A stretch of 64,000 nucleotides of DNA from Actinophytocola algeriensis (GCF_014203735.1 NZ_JACHJQ010000005.1:248001-312000); one strand, 5' to 3'; shown: positions 1 to 8,752, numbered from the stretch's first letter. The notes: a model not told the origin generated them from the letters alone. A program made the numbers and translations.

Positions 1-6
1 GGGCCG

Positions 7-357
7 TCAGCGCCGGGCGAGGCGTCGTTCGGCGCCGGTGCCGTAGTCGAGTTCGTAGTGTGCGAAGACGGCGGGCTCGTCGGAGGCGAGGAGTTCGCCG
101 TCGGTGTCGATGGACGGTGCCTCGCGAGCCAGTGCCTTCGCGTAGCGGACCCGGACCGCTTTCGGGGTGACGGTCGCGCCGAAGGCGGGCACGAAGACGA
201 GCCGCTGCCTGCCGATCACACCCACCTTGACCGTCAGGAAGCTGGGTTCGTCGGTGATGGTGTCGACGTAGACGGCCTCGAGAGAACCGATGGACTTGTC
301 CGCCGGGTCGATGACCTTCATGCCCACCCAGTCGCGCAGGCTCTCCGCAGGAAACAT
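7..357 (-). CDS. PRC-barrel domain stress protein
   Basis: Protein of 116 residues with an N-terminal PRC-barrel pattern (a WVGMKVID segment followed by a GSLEAVYVD strand). PRC-barrel proteins of this size are common stress-induced cytoplasmic proteins in actinobacteria; their ligand is unknown. The reading frame extends upstream to a GTG at 381, but a perfect GTTT-N15-GGGTAT promoter (391-367) lies inside that extension. The ATG at 357 is then only 9 nt beyond the -10, so I chose it and expect an almost leaderless mRNA. The gene sits just beyond the terminator of the upstream peptidase gene, so it is probably transcribed alone under a SigB/SigF-type factor. Confidence 0.8.
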   Translation of the reverse strand: MFPAESLRDWVGMKVIDPADKSIGSLEAVYVDTITDEPSFLTVKVGVIGRQRLVFVPAFGATVTPKAVRVRYAKALAREAPSIDTDGELLASDEPAVFAHYELDYGTGAERRLARR

Positions 358-366
358 GACCTGCGA

Positions 367-391
367 ATACCCCGGCCTCACCTGCGCAAAC
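367..391 (-). promoter_or_regulatory. SigB/SigF-type promoter of the PRC-barrel gene
   Basis: On the minus strand GTTT (391-388), a 15-nt spacer and GGGTAT (372-367). This is an exact match to the mycobacterial SigF and streptomycete SigB consensus. The -10 ends 9 nt before the ATG at 357. Confidence 0.75.
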
Positions 392-394
392 GCG

Positions 395-432
395 ACGTGG
401 CCGCCGCGGCTGGGGTGCCGCGGCGGCCACGT
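395..432 (-). terminator. Terminator hairpin after the M23 peptidase gene
   Basis: Perfect 16-bp inverted repeat (395-410 with 417-432) around a 6-nt loop, 16 nt past the stop of the leftward peptidase gene. There is no long T-run, as is usual in high-GC actinobacteria. Confidence 0.7.
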
Positions 433-447
433 GAGCTGGAGTGTTCG

Positions 448-1911
448 TCAGCAGGGCGGGGTGCCGACGGGGCCGAGTCCGATGTAGCCGGTCCACCCGC
501 TGGTGGACGTCCAGAACTTCTGGATCAGGTGGCCGGAGCTGTTCCGGGAGAAGACATCCATCCGCTGGTTGCCCCACGTGACGGCGGTCGGGCTGGTGGT
601 GGTGTAGCCGCCGAAGTCCTGCGGCTCGTAGGTGGTGTAGTCCGCGCCGTCCGGCGTGTGCCACTGGACGAGGCTGTTGTCGTAGTGCCGCACGTAGATG
701 TCCGCGCTCATGCCGCCTCGGGTGGTCGCGGCCGGCCTCCCGATGATGGCGTAGCCACGATCCACCCAGCTGTACCAGTTCGCGGTGTTGAGCCACATCA
801 GCGTCATCAGGCTGCCGTCGGCGGCGCGCGCGTAGACGTTCATCCTGGTGCCGTCGGCACTGGCGACCGCCGCGGGTGCGCTGGTCGAGGTCACGCTCGA
901 CGCGTTCAGGCCGATCTGGGCCCAGTGGTTGACCCAGCCGTCGGCGATGCTGAAGTGCCGGTAGACGATCTTGTTGGCGGTGTTCCGCGCGAAGACGTCG
1001 AAGCCGGTCTTGTACCGCATCGTGACCGCGGGTGAGGACGTGATGGTGTAGTCACCGAGGTCGGCCCACTCGTACCAGCTGTGGTCCGCGGTCCAGACGA
1101 GCTTCTTGAGCCGGTTGTCGATGCCCTGTGCGAACACGTCGATGCGGCTGCCGCCGCCGGACACCACAGCGGCCGGGTCGCCCTTGATCTTGGCGTTGCC
1201 GGCCAGGGTCGCCCAGCAACTCCACGCGCCGCCGGAGAAGTTGCGGTGCTTCAGGCGGCCGTCCGTGGTGGTGGCGAAGACATCGATCGAGCCGGTGGCA
1301 CGAGACACCGACGACAGGCCGGGCATCGTGGTCGGCGCCTGGGCACCACAGTTCTGGCTCACGAACCGCTCTTGGCCCGCCGAATAGTCGAACGCGTCGC
1401 CGTGGAACGACGCGGGCCGGATGTAGTCGGGCCAGCTCTGCCCGCTGCCGCGGTCGCGCAGCTCGAAGTGCAGGTGGGCGGAGATGCCGGATGAGTTGCC
1501 GTCGGTGTTGCCGAGGGTGCCGATCAGTTCGCCCTGCCGCACGGCCTCACCCGTGCTGACGGCCTTGCTGTCGAGGTGGGCGTACAGGGTGGTCCAGCCG
1601 TCGCCGTGGTTGATCTCCACGTAGTTGCCGTAGGCGGAACCCTCGTCGCCCGTCTGTCTGACCGTCCCCGCCGCCGCGGCGACGATGGGTTCCCCCAGGT
1701 CCTCGTTGCCGTCGGTGCCGGTCTTGTTGAAGTCGATCTCGTAGTTCCTGTGCGCGCTGCTCCCACTGGAGTTGCCGTCCCAGGAGGTGCCGCAGACGAA
1801 CGGCAGCTCGAGCGTCGGCGCGGCGGCATACGCCGGTGGCGCCAGCGCGACCGTCGACCCGATCATGGCCAGGCCGATCAGCGGACCGCACAGTTTCCGG
1901 ATTGCTTTCAT
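448..1911 (-). CDS. Secreted M23 peptidase with PLL-type lectin repeats
   Basis: Protein of 487 residues. Residues 1-29 form a Sec signal peptide ending in PPAYA. Residues 30-160 are a LytM/M23 metallopeptidase fold: the zinc motif HxxxxxD is at H54/D60 and HLH at 146-148, followed by FELRD. Members of this family cut peptidoglycan cross-bridges or regulate amidases. From about residue 205 there are six repeats of about 48 residues, each with a core such as IDVFATTTDGRL or FDVFARNTANKI, matching the PLL/DUF346 beta-propeller sugar-binding repeats. The likely role is a cell-wall hydrolase targeted by its lectin domain. The ATG at 1911 was chosen because it directly precedes the signal peptide; its SD is weak. 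A strong hairpin follows the stop. Confidence 0.85.
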   Translation of the reverse strand: MKAIRKLCGPLIGLAMIGSTVALAPPAYAAAPTLELPFVCGTSWDGNSSGSSAHRNYEIDFNKTGTDGNEDLGEPIVAAAAGTVRQTGDEGSAYGNYVEINHGDGWTTLYAHLDSKAVSTGEAVRQGELIGTLGNTDGNSSGISAHLHFELRDRGSGQSWPDYIRPASFHGDAFDYSAGQERFVSQNCGAQAPTTMPGLSSVSRATGSIDVFATTTDGRLKHRNFSGGAWSCWATLAGNAKIKGDPAAVVSGGGSRIDVFAQGIDNRLKKLVWTADHSWYEWADLGDYTITSSPAVTMRYKTGFDVFARNTANKIVYRHFSIADGWVNHWAQIGLNASSVTSTSAPAAVASADGTRMNVYARAADGSLMTLMWLNTANWYSWVDRGYAIIGRPAATTRGGMSADIYVRHYDNSLVQWHTPDGADYTTYEPQDFGGYTTTSPTAVTWGNQRMDVFSRNSSGHLIQKFWTSTSGWTGYIGLGPVGTPPC

Positions 1912-2063
1912 GATCCGATCGCACCACCGGCCCGCCCATAGCCAGCCCAATCCGCGCATACGAGCACAGCGGCGACGTATCGGTCGGTGGTCGACGGCCA
2001 GTACGCCGACCCGGATCCGGCTCCGCAGACGGATCCGTTGCCAGGACTTCGCGTTTGCGCCGG

Positions 2064-2714
2064 TCAGGGGGCCGTCGTCAGCGGCACGTCCAGGCGCGCG
2101 GACAGTTCGCTCATCGTGGTGCCGTAGGTCTCGGTCACCAGTACCCGGTCGCCGTCGAGGTGGAAGACGGCCTGGTCGGTGTAGACGCGGCTCACGCAGC
2201 GCAGCCCGGTGACCGGGTAGGTGCACTCGCGCACCAGCTTCGGGGCGCCGGTCTTGTCGAACAGCGTCATCATCACGAAGACGTCCTTGGCGCCGACGGC
2301 GAGGTCCATGGCGCCGCCGACCGCGGGGATGGCGTCCGGGGCGCCGGTGTGCCAGTTGGCGAGGGTGCCGTCCCCGGCGACCTGGAACGCGCCGAGCACG
2401 CACACGTCGAGGTGGCCGCCGCGCATCATGGCGAACGACTGGGCGTGGTCGAAGTAGGACGCGCCGGGCAGTTCGGTGACCGGGGTCTTCCCCGCGTTCA
2501 GCAGGTCCGGGTCCACGTCGTCGCCGTGGGCGTGCGGGCCCATGCCGAGCATGCCGTTCTCGGTGTGCAGCACGACGCCGTGCGCCGGGTCGAGGTGGTC
2601 GGCGACGGCCGTCGGCTGGCCGATGCCCAGGTTCACGTACGAGTTCGGCGGGATGTCCCTGGCGACGAGGCGGGCGAGCTCGACGCGGGTCAGCGGTGCC
2701 GGGTGCTCGATCAT
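2064..2714 (-). CDS. 3-oxoacid CoA-transferase, subunit B
   Basis: Protein of 216 residues. The catalytic glutamate is E52 in the family motif TENGMLGMGP, which forms the glutamyl-CoA thioester. The length is normal for the beta subunit (PcaJ/ScoB/AtoA type), which moves CoA from succinyl-CoA to 3-oxoadipate or acetoacetate. The start overlaps the stop of subunit A by ATGA, giving translational coupling and equal stoichiometry. Together with the neighbouring thiolase this resembles the last two steps of the beta-ketoadipate pathway; the exact acyl substrate cannot be read from sequence. Confidence 0.88.
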   Translation of the reverse strand: MIEHPAPLTRVELARLVARDIPPNSYVNLGIGQPTAVADHLDPAHGVVLHTENGMLGMGPHAHGDDVDPDLLNAGKTPVTELPGASYFDHAQSFAMMRGGHLDVCVLGAFQVAGDGTLANWHTGAPDAIPAVGGAMDLAVGAKDVFVMMTLFDKTGAPKLVRECTYPVTGLRCVSRVYTDQAVFHLDGDRVLVTETYGTTMSELSARLDVPLTTAP

Positions 2715-3370
2715 GCCGTCACCACCACGCGGTCGACGTAGATCCCCGGTGTGACCACGGTTTCCGGGTCGAGGGTGCCGACCGGGACCACACGTGTCAC
2801 CTCGGCGATGGTGAGGCGGGCGGCGGTCGCCATGATGGGGCCGAAGTTGCGGCCGGTCTTGCGGTACACGAGGTTGCCCGCCTCGTCCGCGGTGTGCGCG
2901 CGGATCAGCGCGACGTCGGCGTGGATCGGGTACTCCAGTACGTGCGCACGGCCGTCGATGACGCGGGCCTCCTTGCCTTCGGCGAGCATCGTGCCGGCGC
3001 CGGTCGGGGTGTAGAACGCGCCGATCCCGGCACCCGCCGCCCGGATCCGTTCCGCGAGGTTGCCCTGTGGCGCCACTTCCAGCTCGATCCGGCCCTCGGC
3101 GTACAGCTCCTCGAACACGTACGAGTCGACCTGCCGCGGGAACGAGCAGATGATCTTGCGGACCTGGCCGGTGGCGAGCAGCGCGGCGAGCCCGGTGCTG
3201 CCGTTGCCCGCGTTGTTGTTCACCACCGTCAGGTCGCCGGTCCCAACGCGCCGCAGCGCGTCGATCAGCGCGTACGGCTGTCCGGCCGGGCCGAAGCCGC
3301 CGATCAGCACGGTCGACCCGGCGGCGATCCCGCGCACCGCCGTGTCCGTGTCGGGGGCGATCTCGACCAT
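2711..3370 (-). CDS. 3-oxoacid CoA-transferase, subunit A
   Basis: Protein of 219 residues and the alpha partner of the preceding gene. The N-terminal glycine-rich CoA-binding loop is VLIGGFGPAGQP, and VVNNNAGNG is also conserved in PcaI/ScoA. The stop codon overlaps the subunit B start, and its own ATG overlaps the thiolase stop by one base (TGATG). The order thiolase, subunit A, subunit B in one leftward operon fits conversion of a 3-oxoacid to its CoA ester and thiolytic cleavage to acetyl-CoA plus a shortened acyl-CoA. Confidence 0.88.
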   Translation of the reverse strand: MVEIAPDTDTAVRGIAAGSTVLIGGFGPAGQPYALIDALRRVGTGDLTVVNNNAGNGSTGLAALLATGQVRKIICSFPRQVDSYVFEELYAEGRIELEVAPQGNLAERIRAAGAGIGAFYTPTGAGTMLAEGKEARVIDGRAHVLEYPIHADVALIRAHTADEAGNLVYRKTGRNFGPIMATAARLTIAEVTRVVPVGTLDPETVVTPGIYVDRVVVTA

Positions 3371-4563
3371 CAGGCCACGTTTTCGAGTACGACCGCGAGG
3401 CCCTGGCCGACGCCGATGCAGATCGCGGCGACGCCCCAGCGCGCACGGCGCTCCCGCAGCACCGCGGCGAGGGTGCCGAGGATTCGCACACCCGACGCGC
3501 CGAGCGGGTGGCCGATCGCGATCGCGCCGCCCCGCGTGTTGACGATCTCCGGATCGATCGGCCACGTGCCGACACAGGCGAGCGACTGCGCCGCGAACGC
3601 CTCGTTCAGCTCGACGGCGCCCACGTCGGACCACGTGATCCCGGCCGAGGCGAGTGCCTTCTCCGCGGCGGCCACGGGTGCGTAGCCGAACTCCTGTGGC
3701 ACCGACCCGACCGTGCCGCGGCCCGCGATCCGCGCCACCGGGTCCGCGCCGATGGCACTCGCGGCGCCCGCCGACCCGATCAGGGCCGCGGCCGCGCCGT
3801 CGGACAGCGGTGACGCGTTGCCCGCGGTGATCCGGCCGTCTGGCCGGAACGCGGGCTTGAGCGAGGTGAGCTTCTCGAGCGTGGACTCGGCCCGGATGCC
3901 CTCGTCCCGCTTCAGGTCCACGCCGGGCACGCCCACGACGAGGTCGTCGTAGAACCCGTCCGACCATGCCTGGTCGGCGAGCCGGTGCGACCGCAGCGCG
4001 AACGCGTCCTGCTGCTCGCGGGTGATCCCGAACCGCTCGGCGAGCCCTTCGTTGGCCTCCCCGTTCGACACCGTCCACTCCGGATTCATGCGCGGGTTCA
4101 CCAGCCGCCAGCCCAGCGCGGTCGACACGAGCGTCGCGTCCCCCGGCGGGAAACCCCTGACCGGTTTGGGCATGACCCACGGTGAGCGGCTCATCGACTC
4201 GACCCCGCCCGCCACCACGATCTCCGCGTCGCCGGTCTCCACCGCCCGGGCTGCGGCCATCGCCGCGTCCAGGCTGGAACCGCACAGCCGGTTCACGGTC
4301 GTGGCGGGCACGGTGACCGGGAGGCCGGCCAGCAGCACCGCCATCCGGCCGACGTTGCGGTTGTCCTCACCGGCCCCGTTGGCGTTGCCGTACACGACGT
4401 CGCCGATCCGCGCCGGGTCCAGGTCCGGTGTCCTGGCGAGGAGTTCGGACAGGACGGTGGCGGCGAGGTCGTCGGTCCGCACCCCGGACAACGCGCCCCC
4501 GTAGCGGCCGAACGGGGTGCGCACCGTGGAGTACACGAAAGAAGATGGCAACGAGGACGACAT
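3370..4563 (-). CDS. Thiolase (acetyl-CoA acyltransferase, PcaF type)
   Basis: Protein of 397 residues, the normal thiolase length. The acyl-accepting cysteine is C94 in NRLCGSSLDA. The C-terminal motifs NEAFAAQ, GHPLGASG and CIGVGQG provide the catalytic histidine and second cysteine. The CIGVGQG variant (Val instead of Gly) is often seen in beta-ketoadipyl-CoA thiolases, so a PcaF-like role is favoured over a biosynthetic acetoacetyl-CoA thiolase. The ATG at 4563 was chosen; a GTG three codons upstream is also possible. The gene overlaps the LLM oxidoreductase stop region only marginally and is followed directly by both CoA-transferase subunits. Confidence 0.88.
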   Translation of the reverse strand: MSSSLPSSFVYSTVRTPFGRYGGALSGVRTDDLAATVLSELLARTPDLDPARIGDVVYGNANGAGEDNRNVGRMAVLLAGLPVTVPATTVNRLCGSSLDAAMAAARAVETGDAEIVVAGGVESMSRSPWVMPKPVRGFPPGDATLVSTALGWRLVNPRMNPEWTVSNGEANEGLAERFGITREQQDAFALRSHRLADQAWSDGFYDDLVVGVPGVDLKRDEGIRAESTLEKLTSLKPAFRPDGRITAGNASPLSDGAAAALIGSAGAASAIGADPVARIAGRGTVGSVPQEFGYAPVAAAEKALASAGITWSDVGAVELNEAFAAQSLACVGTWPIDPEIVNTRGGAIAIGHPLGASGVRILGTLAAVLRERRARWGVAAICIGVGQGLAVVLENVA

Positions 4564-4568
4564 GGCTC

Positions 4569-5447
4569 TCACTTCCAGGGCAGGGCCGCGGCCAGTTCGA
4601 TGGTGCGGCGGGCGATGTCCGGCGGGGTGCCGTGCGGCGCGACGCGCAGGTTGATCGCGGTGACCCCGGCGTCGGCGTAGCGGCGCAGCGCGGTCCCGAC
4701 CTCCGCCGGGGTACCGACGAGTGCGGACACCCCCGGCGCCGGGTCGTCCGGTGTGGACTTCCAGAGCCCTCGGCCGGTGTAGTAGCCGAGGACGGGGGAG
4801 AGGTACCGCTCGGCGAGCGCGCGGGCCGCCGCGCCGTCCGGGTGGATGAGGCAGAGCCGGTTCGCCACCACGTCGCCGGTTCCGCCGCGGTCGCGGTACG
4901 CCGTGGCCTGGTGGGCCAGCAGCCGGTCCGAGTAGTTGGTCGCCGCGTAGTACCCGTCGGCCAGCTCGGCGGCCCGCCGCACCGACGCGGCCGTCCCGCC
5001 GCCCACCAGCAGCCGGGGCCGGCCCGCCGGGCCTGGGACGGCACCGCCGTCCCAGGCCGCTCGCAGCTCACGCAGCGCGGTGTCCATCGTCGTGCCACCG
5101 GCGAACCGCGCCTTCAGCTCGGCGGGCCCGAGTCCGAGGCCGACCGACAGCCGCCCGCCGCTGAGCTGGTCCACCAGCGCGGTCTCGTACCCGAGCCGCA
5201 CCGGGTCGTAGGCACGCAGGAGCAGCACCCCGGTACCGAGCCGGAGCGTGGTGTGCGCCGCCAGGTGGGCGAGCACGATCAGCACGCCGGGCAGGTGGAA
5301 CGGCTGCGGCTCCCGGTGGTAGCTCTCGCCGACCCACACGGTGTCCACACCGGACTCCTCCGCGGTCCGCAGCAGTGGCAGCGCACCGGCGACCTGGTCG
5401 GCGACCGGGGCCGCCGACCCGAGGTCCAGGGCCAGTCCGAGCCTCAC
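4569..5447 (-). CDS. LLM-class flavin-dependent oxidoreductase
   Basis: Protein of 292 residues with the luciferase-like (F420/FMN) TIM-barrel pattern: the VDTVWVGESYH segment, the RLGTGVLLL strand and DQLSGGRLSVGLGLG. Family members are FMN-dependent monooxygenases or F420-dependent dehydrogenases. The GTG start overlaps the stop of the upstream substrate-binding protein (GTGA). Its position between a transport lipoprotein and thiolase/CoA-transferase genes suggests an oxidative step in breakdown of the imported compound. Cofactor choice between FMN and F420 is not decidable from sequence. Confidence 0.82.
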   Translation of the reverse strand: MRLGLALDLGSAAPVADQVAGALPLLRTAEESGVDTVWVGESYHREPQPFHLPGVLIVLAHLAAHTTLRLGTGVLLLRAYDPVRLGYETALVDQLSGGRLSVGLGLGPAELKARFAGGTTMDTALRELRAAWDGGAVPGPAGRPRLLVGGGTAASVRRAAELADGYYAATNYSDRLLAHQATAYRDRGGTGDVVANRLCLIHPDGAAARALAERYLSPVLGYYTGRGLWKSTPDDPAPGVSALVGTPAEVGTALRRYADAGVTAINLRVAPHGTPPDIARRTIELAAALPWK

Positions 5448-6532
5448 TTCTTCGCCGACGCCTGTTTCAGGACTTCCTCGCGCGAGAAGTCGTTGATCTT
5501 CGGGAGCAGGCTGGGGTCGAGGATCTGGTCGACCTCGACCCGTTTGTCGATCAGGCCGGCCTTCTCGGCGAAGTCGATCGAGCGCCGCACCCGGTCGGGG
5601 TCGATGGTGCCCCAGTCCTCCTCGCCCTCCTGCACACCCAGGCCAGCGAGCCGGACCTGCAGCACCTTGACCTGCTGGGCGAGCCCGTCCGCCTCGGACG
5701 TGCCACCGGCGGGACGGGTGTCGGGCTGGGACTGCCACATCGCCTGGATGGCGGCCTCCGGGTTCGCCTGGGCGTACACGACACCCTTGGCGAACGCGCG
5801 GCCGAACTTGGCGAACGCGTCCCGGTCGGCGTCGAGCCTGCTCTTGCGGGCCACGAACCCGCCGCCGAACATCCCGGTCATCTCCTCGACCGGCAGGTCG
5901 GTGATCCTGATCCCGGCGTTCCGCACGATCTGGTACTGCGTGTCCCACAGCGCGAGCGCGTCGACCTGGCCGTCCTTGATGGCACTGACCTGCTGCGCGC
6001 CGACGCCGATCGGCACGAGCGTCGCGTCGTTCTCGCCGAGCCCGGCCAGCTGGAGCGCGACCCGCGCGAACGTGGCGCCGGAGCTGCTCACGTTGGTCAC
6101 GCCGATGCGCTTGCCCTTGAGGTCGGACACGTCGGAGATCCCGGAGCCGTCGACCGCCGCGAGCCCGTAGATCCAGTCGCCGTAGTACGAGGCGAAGTAG
6201 GTGAGGTCGGTGCCCTTGGTCGCACCGATGATCACCGGCTCCGGCGTGACGAGGGCGATGTCGGCGCCGCCCGCGATCACCTGCTGCGCGGCCTGGGTGC
6301 CCGACGGCGGCAGCGTGAACTCGACGTCGATGCCCTCGTCCTCGAAGTAGCCCTCCGCCTGGGAGAGCAGGAACGTGGCGAAGCCCGCGTTCCAGGTCGG
6401 GGTGGTGACGGCGACCTTCAACGTCGACGAGTCACCGCCGCCCGCGGCGCCGCCGCAGGCGGTCAGCGTGGTGACGAGCAGTGTGGTGAGCAGTCCGGTG
6501 AGGACTCTGGTCCGGACTCTGGGTTTGGGCAT
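5444..6532 (-). CDS. ABC transporter substrate-binding lipoprotein (SsuA/NrtA/ThiY type)
   Basis: Protein of 362 residues. A type II signal peptide ends in the lipobox LTAC, with lipidated Cys at about residue 26, followed by a Gly/Ser linker. The mature part has the NMT1/SsuA pattern (an N-terminal GYFEDEGIDVEF motif and the DLKGKRIGV segment). Relatives bind taurine, alkanesulfonates, nitrate, thiamine precursors or aromatic acids. A strong SD (AAGGAGGAA) precedes the ATG at 6532. The matching ATPase and permease are not in this operon but in the divergent operon at 9734-11391. Confidence 0.85.
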   Translation of the reverse strand: MPKPRVRTRVLTGLLTTLLVTTLTACGGAAGGGDSSTLKVAVTTPTWNAGFATFLLSQAEGYFEDEGIDVEFTLPPSGTQAAQQVIAGGADIALVTPEPVIIGATKGTDLTYFASYYGDWIYGLAAVDGSGISDVSDLKGKRIGVTNVSSSGATFARVALQLAGLGENDATLVPIGVGAQQVSAIKDGQVDALALWDTQYQIVRNAGIRITDLPVEEMTGMFGGGFVARKSRLDADRDAFAKFGRAFAKGVVYAQANPEAAIQAMWQSQPDTRPAGGTSEADGLAQQVKVLQVRLAGLGVQEGEEDWGTIDPDRVRRSIDFAEKAGLIDKRVEVDQILDPSLLPKINDFSREEVLKQASAKK

Positions 6533-6558
6533 GTGTTCCTCCTTGAACACCCGGACAC

Positions 6559-7461
6559 TCAGGGCGCGGGGTATTCCCCGGCGTTGAGCACCCAGCCTGG
6601 CTTGGCGGAGAAGTCCGCGCGCGGCGGGCAGAAGATGTCGATGAGCTGGTTGGTCCCCTGACCGGTGGCCTGTGTCGTGTGGACGGTCGGGGGCGGGATC
6701 ACCGCGACCGACGGGCTGCCACACGCGTGGTGCACGTCCTCGCGCCAGTCGTCGAGCCTGGTGGTCCACGGCGTGCGGATGTGGTGGACGAACTCCCCGC
6801 GCACGGCGAGCGAGCACTGCTCGAAGTCGTCGTGGTGGTGCGGCGAGAGCTTCGTGGTGTCCCGGGGCCCTTCGTGGGGGAACAGGAAGTTCACCATGAA
6901 CGTGCTGCACCGGAAGATCCGCCCGAACCGGTCCGGGGACCGCTCGAGGTGCGCCACCGGGTACACGCGGACGCGGAAGCCCTCGACCGGGTCCGGCCAC
7001 GCGGCGAACGGTGCCACGTGCGGGTGGTCCTCCGCGTAGGACGCGGCGTTGCCCGCCCGCTCGGCGAGATCGGCGGACCGGGTGGTGAACAGCCGCACCA
7101 CGTCGCAGCCGGCGGTCGCGGTGACCGTGCTGTCCCCGGGCGGCACGACCACGACCGCCCGGCCGGTGACCGTTTCCTTCTGGTCACCCGCCACGACCTC
7201 GACGCTGGAGTCGTCGTGGGGCAGCACCACCACGTACTCGTCGGGCTGCGCCTCCCGGGTGAACACCTCGCCACTACGGGCCGAGGTGTAGGCGAGCACG
7301 AAGTTCTGCCCTCGTCCCCACCAGGTCCTGCTCCCGGCGGCCGTGGTCTCCTGCGGCTCCTGCTTGTCGAAGTCGAGCAGCTCCGGCGCGGCGACCCGGC
7401 CCTGCGGGGCCGGGCCCGGCGCCGTGGCGAGGCCGGCGCGGGCGTCGCTCTTGTCGTACAT
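6559..7461 (-). CDS. Two-domain cupin protein of unknown substrate
   Basis: Protein of 300 residues. The C-terminal half carries a typical cupin metal-binding pattern: the histidine cluster in SPHHHDDFEQC, a glycine turn and a second histidine in PPTVHTT. The N-terminal half also looks beta-rich and cupin-like, so the protein is probably a bicupin. Possible activities are an isomerase, a dioxygenase or simple ligand binding. It is the most upstream gene of the leftward catabolic operon apart from the DUF6282 gene, from which it is separated by a 390-bp repeat element. No symbol can be assigned. Confidence 0.65.
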   Translation of the reverse strand: MYDKSDARAGLATAPGPAPQGRVAAPELLDFDKQEPQETTAAGSRTWWGRGQNFVLAYTSARSGEVFTREAQPDEYVVVLPHDDSSVEVVAGDQKETVTGRAVVVVPPGDSTVTATAGCDVVRLFTTRSADLAERAGNAASYAEDHPHVAPFAAWPDPVEGFRVRVYPVAHLERSPDRFGRIFRCSTFMVNFLFPHEGPRDTTKLSPHHHDDFEQCSLAVRGEFVHHIRTPWTTRLDDWREDVHHACGSPSVAVIPPPTVHTTQATGQGTNQLIDIFCPPRADFSAKPGWVLNAGEYPAP

Positions 7462-7474
7462 GGGTCCGCCTTTC

Positions 7475-7864
7475 TAGTGCTGTTTCCACTTGCGTTGGCC
7501 GGGGTGGGTTGCCGGATGGGTTTGCCTCCGGCGGCTCCTCGCCGGAGGGGCAGGTCTCCGGGATGGCCTCGGGTTGGCAACGGGGTTCTTTGGCAGGCAG
7601 CCTCGGGTGTGGTGTGGGGCTTGCGTCCCCAGCGCGCTGCACGCCCTCACGACGTCCGTTGTGCCGTGAAAGGCGCTTTCACGGCATTGGCCACGCTGTG
7701 AAAGGCGCTATCAGGGCACCCAACGCCCTCAACGCGCCTTCACAACACCGGCCATGTCCTGAACGCGCCTTTCACGGCACACCAGCCCACCCCGGCACGG
7801 CGATCGCCGTCGGCTTGGCCGGACCCGCCGCAGGACCCGGCAAACGTCGGCGGACACAGCACTA
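7475..7864. mobile_element. MITE-like non-coding element with CTAG-flanked inverted ends
   Basis: A 390-bp stretch without a convincing gene. It begins CTAGTGCTGT and ends with the exact reverse complement ACAGCACTAG. The two ends remain similar for about 31 bp (roughly 24 of 31 positions). Inside are a perfect 9-bp hairpin (7525-7533 with 7540-7548) and several near-copies of GTGAAAGGCGC-type repeats and their complements at about 7660-7780. The right end supplies the TAG stop of the DUF6282 gene. CTAG fits a duplicated YTAR target, as made by IS5-like transposases. No transposase is present, so mobilisation in trans is inferred. Confidence 0.5.
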
Positions 7865-8752
7865 GTCGTCCAGGCCGAGGAGGAACGAGGGGTTGTCGCG
7901 GACCATCCGCTGCAGGTCGCGCTCTGGCAGGCCGAGGTCGAGCAGGGCGGCGGCGACGCGGAGCAGCGCGTCGACCGGTCGCGGCCGCCCGGCCTGGCCG
8001 AGGTCGGAGGCGAGCACCGTGTGTTCCGGGCCGATTCGCTCGATCCAGTCCATGAGCTGCTTGGGGTCCCACTTGCGGTAGCCCTGCGGGTCGTACATGC
8101 CCCACTCGTGCTCCACGTAGGCGCCGAGGCCCACCAGCTCGAGGCACTGCTCTGGGTCGGCGCCGATGACGAAGTTCGGGTGGTTGATCACCATCCGGCG
8201 CACCCCGCGCTCCTTGGCCGCGGTGAACAGCTGCGTGATCAGCTCCGGCGTGTTGTGCCCGCCGGAGAGCAGCGCCCCTGCCTCGATGACGTGGTCGAGG
8301 ACGTCGTAGACCTCGGGGATCAGCTCGCCCGCGTCGTCGGTGAAGTCCACCTGGGCGGACGGCACGGGCACCGCGGCGGTGGGGAAGCCGTCACCTTCCG
8401 GGTGGCAGGCGATGTGCCGCCCGGAGGAGAACGTCGGGAACCACACCGCCCGGCCGCCCATCCGTAGCGCCATCGCGACCGCGTACGGGTTGATGCCGCC
8501 GACCTGGCTGTTGAGCGCGATCCCGCCGAAGGCCCTGGTGCCGACCTTGGCGAGCCCGTCACGCATCGCGAGCAGGTCCATGACCGTGATGTGGTGGTGC
8601 GACTTCACCAGGATCGCCCGCATCTCGAGCCGGTCCCCGTCCTCCGCTGCCTCCACGTGGGTCAGCTCGCGGGGGAAGGGACTGGGGCCGGAGTGGCAGT
8701 GCAGGTCGACCGCGCCGCGGAGGACGCGGACCAGTGCGTCGGGTGGAGTCAT
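7862..8752 (-). CDS. DUF6282 family amidohydrolase-like protein
   Basis: Protein of 296 residues with an amidohydrolase-type metal site: DLHCHSGPSPF near residue 16, VKSHHHIT near residue 50, NHPNF near residue 190 and a late ASDLGQ. These residues match DUF6282, a PHP/amidohydrolase-related group without a proven reaction. It is transcribed away from the IclR gene and is probably the first gene of the leftward catabolic set, so hydrolysis of an amide or lactone intermediate is likely but unproven. The ATG at 8752 follows a purine-rich GAAGGGGG. Its TAG stop is the end of the repeat element that separates it from the cupin gene. Confidence 0.75.
   Translation of the reverse strand: MTPPDALVRVLRGAVDLHCHSGPSPFPRELTHVEAAEDGDRLEMRAILVKSHHHITVMDLLAMRDGLAKVGTRAFGGIALNSQVGGINPYAVAMALRMGGRAVWFPTFSSGRHIACHPEGDGFPTAAVPVPSAQVDFTDDAGELIPEVYDVLDHVIEAGALLSGGHNTPELITQLFTAAKERGVRRMVINHPNFVIGADPEQCLELVGLGAYVEHEWGMYDPQGYRKWDPKQLMDWIERIGPEHTVLASDLGQAGRPRPVDALLRVAAALLDLGLPERDLQRMVRDNPSFLLGLDD

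Noticed and set aside
5375-6661. Plus-strand ORF of 428 codons opposite the lipoprotein gene
   Set aside because: Arg/Asp/Val-rich shadow frame with no domain. The minus strand has a lipoprotein with signal peptide and SD.
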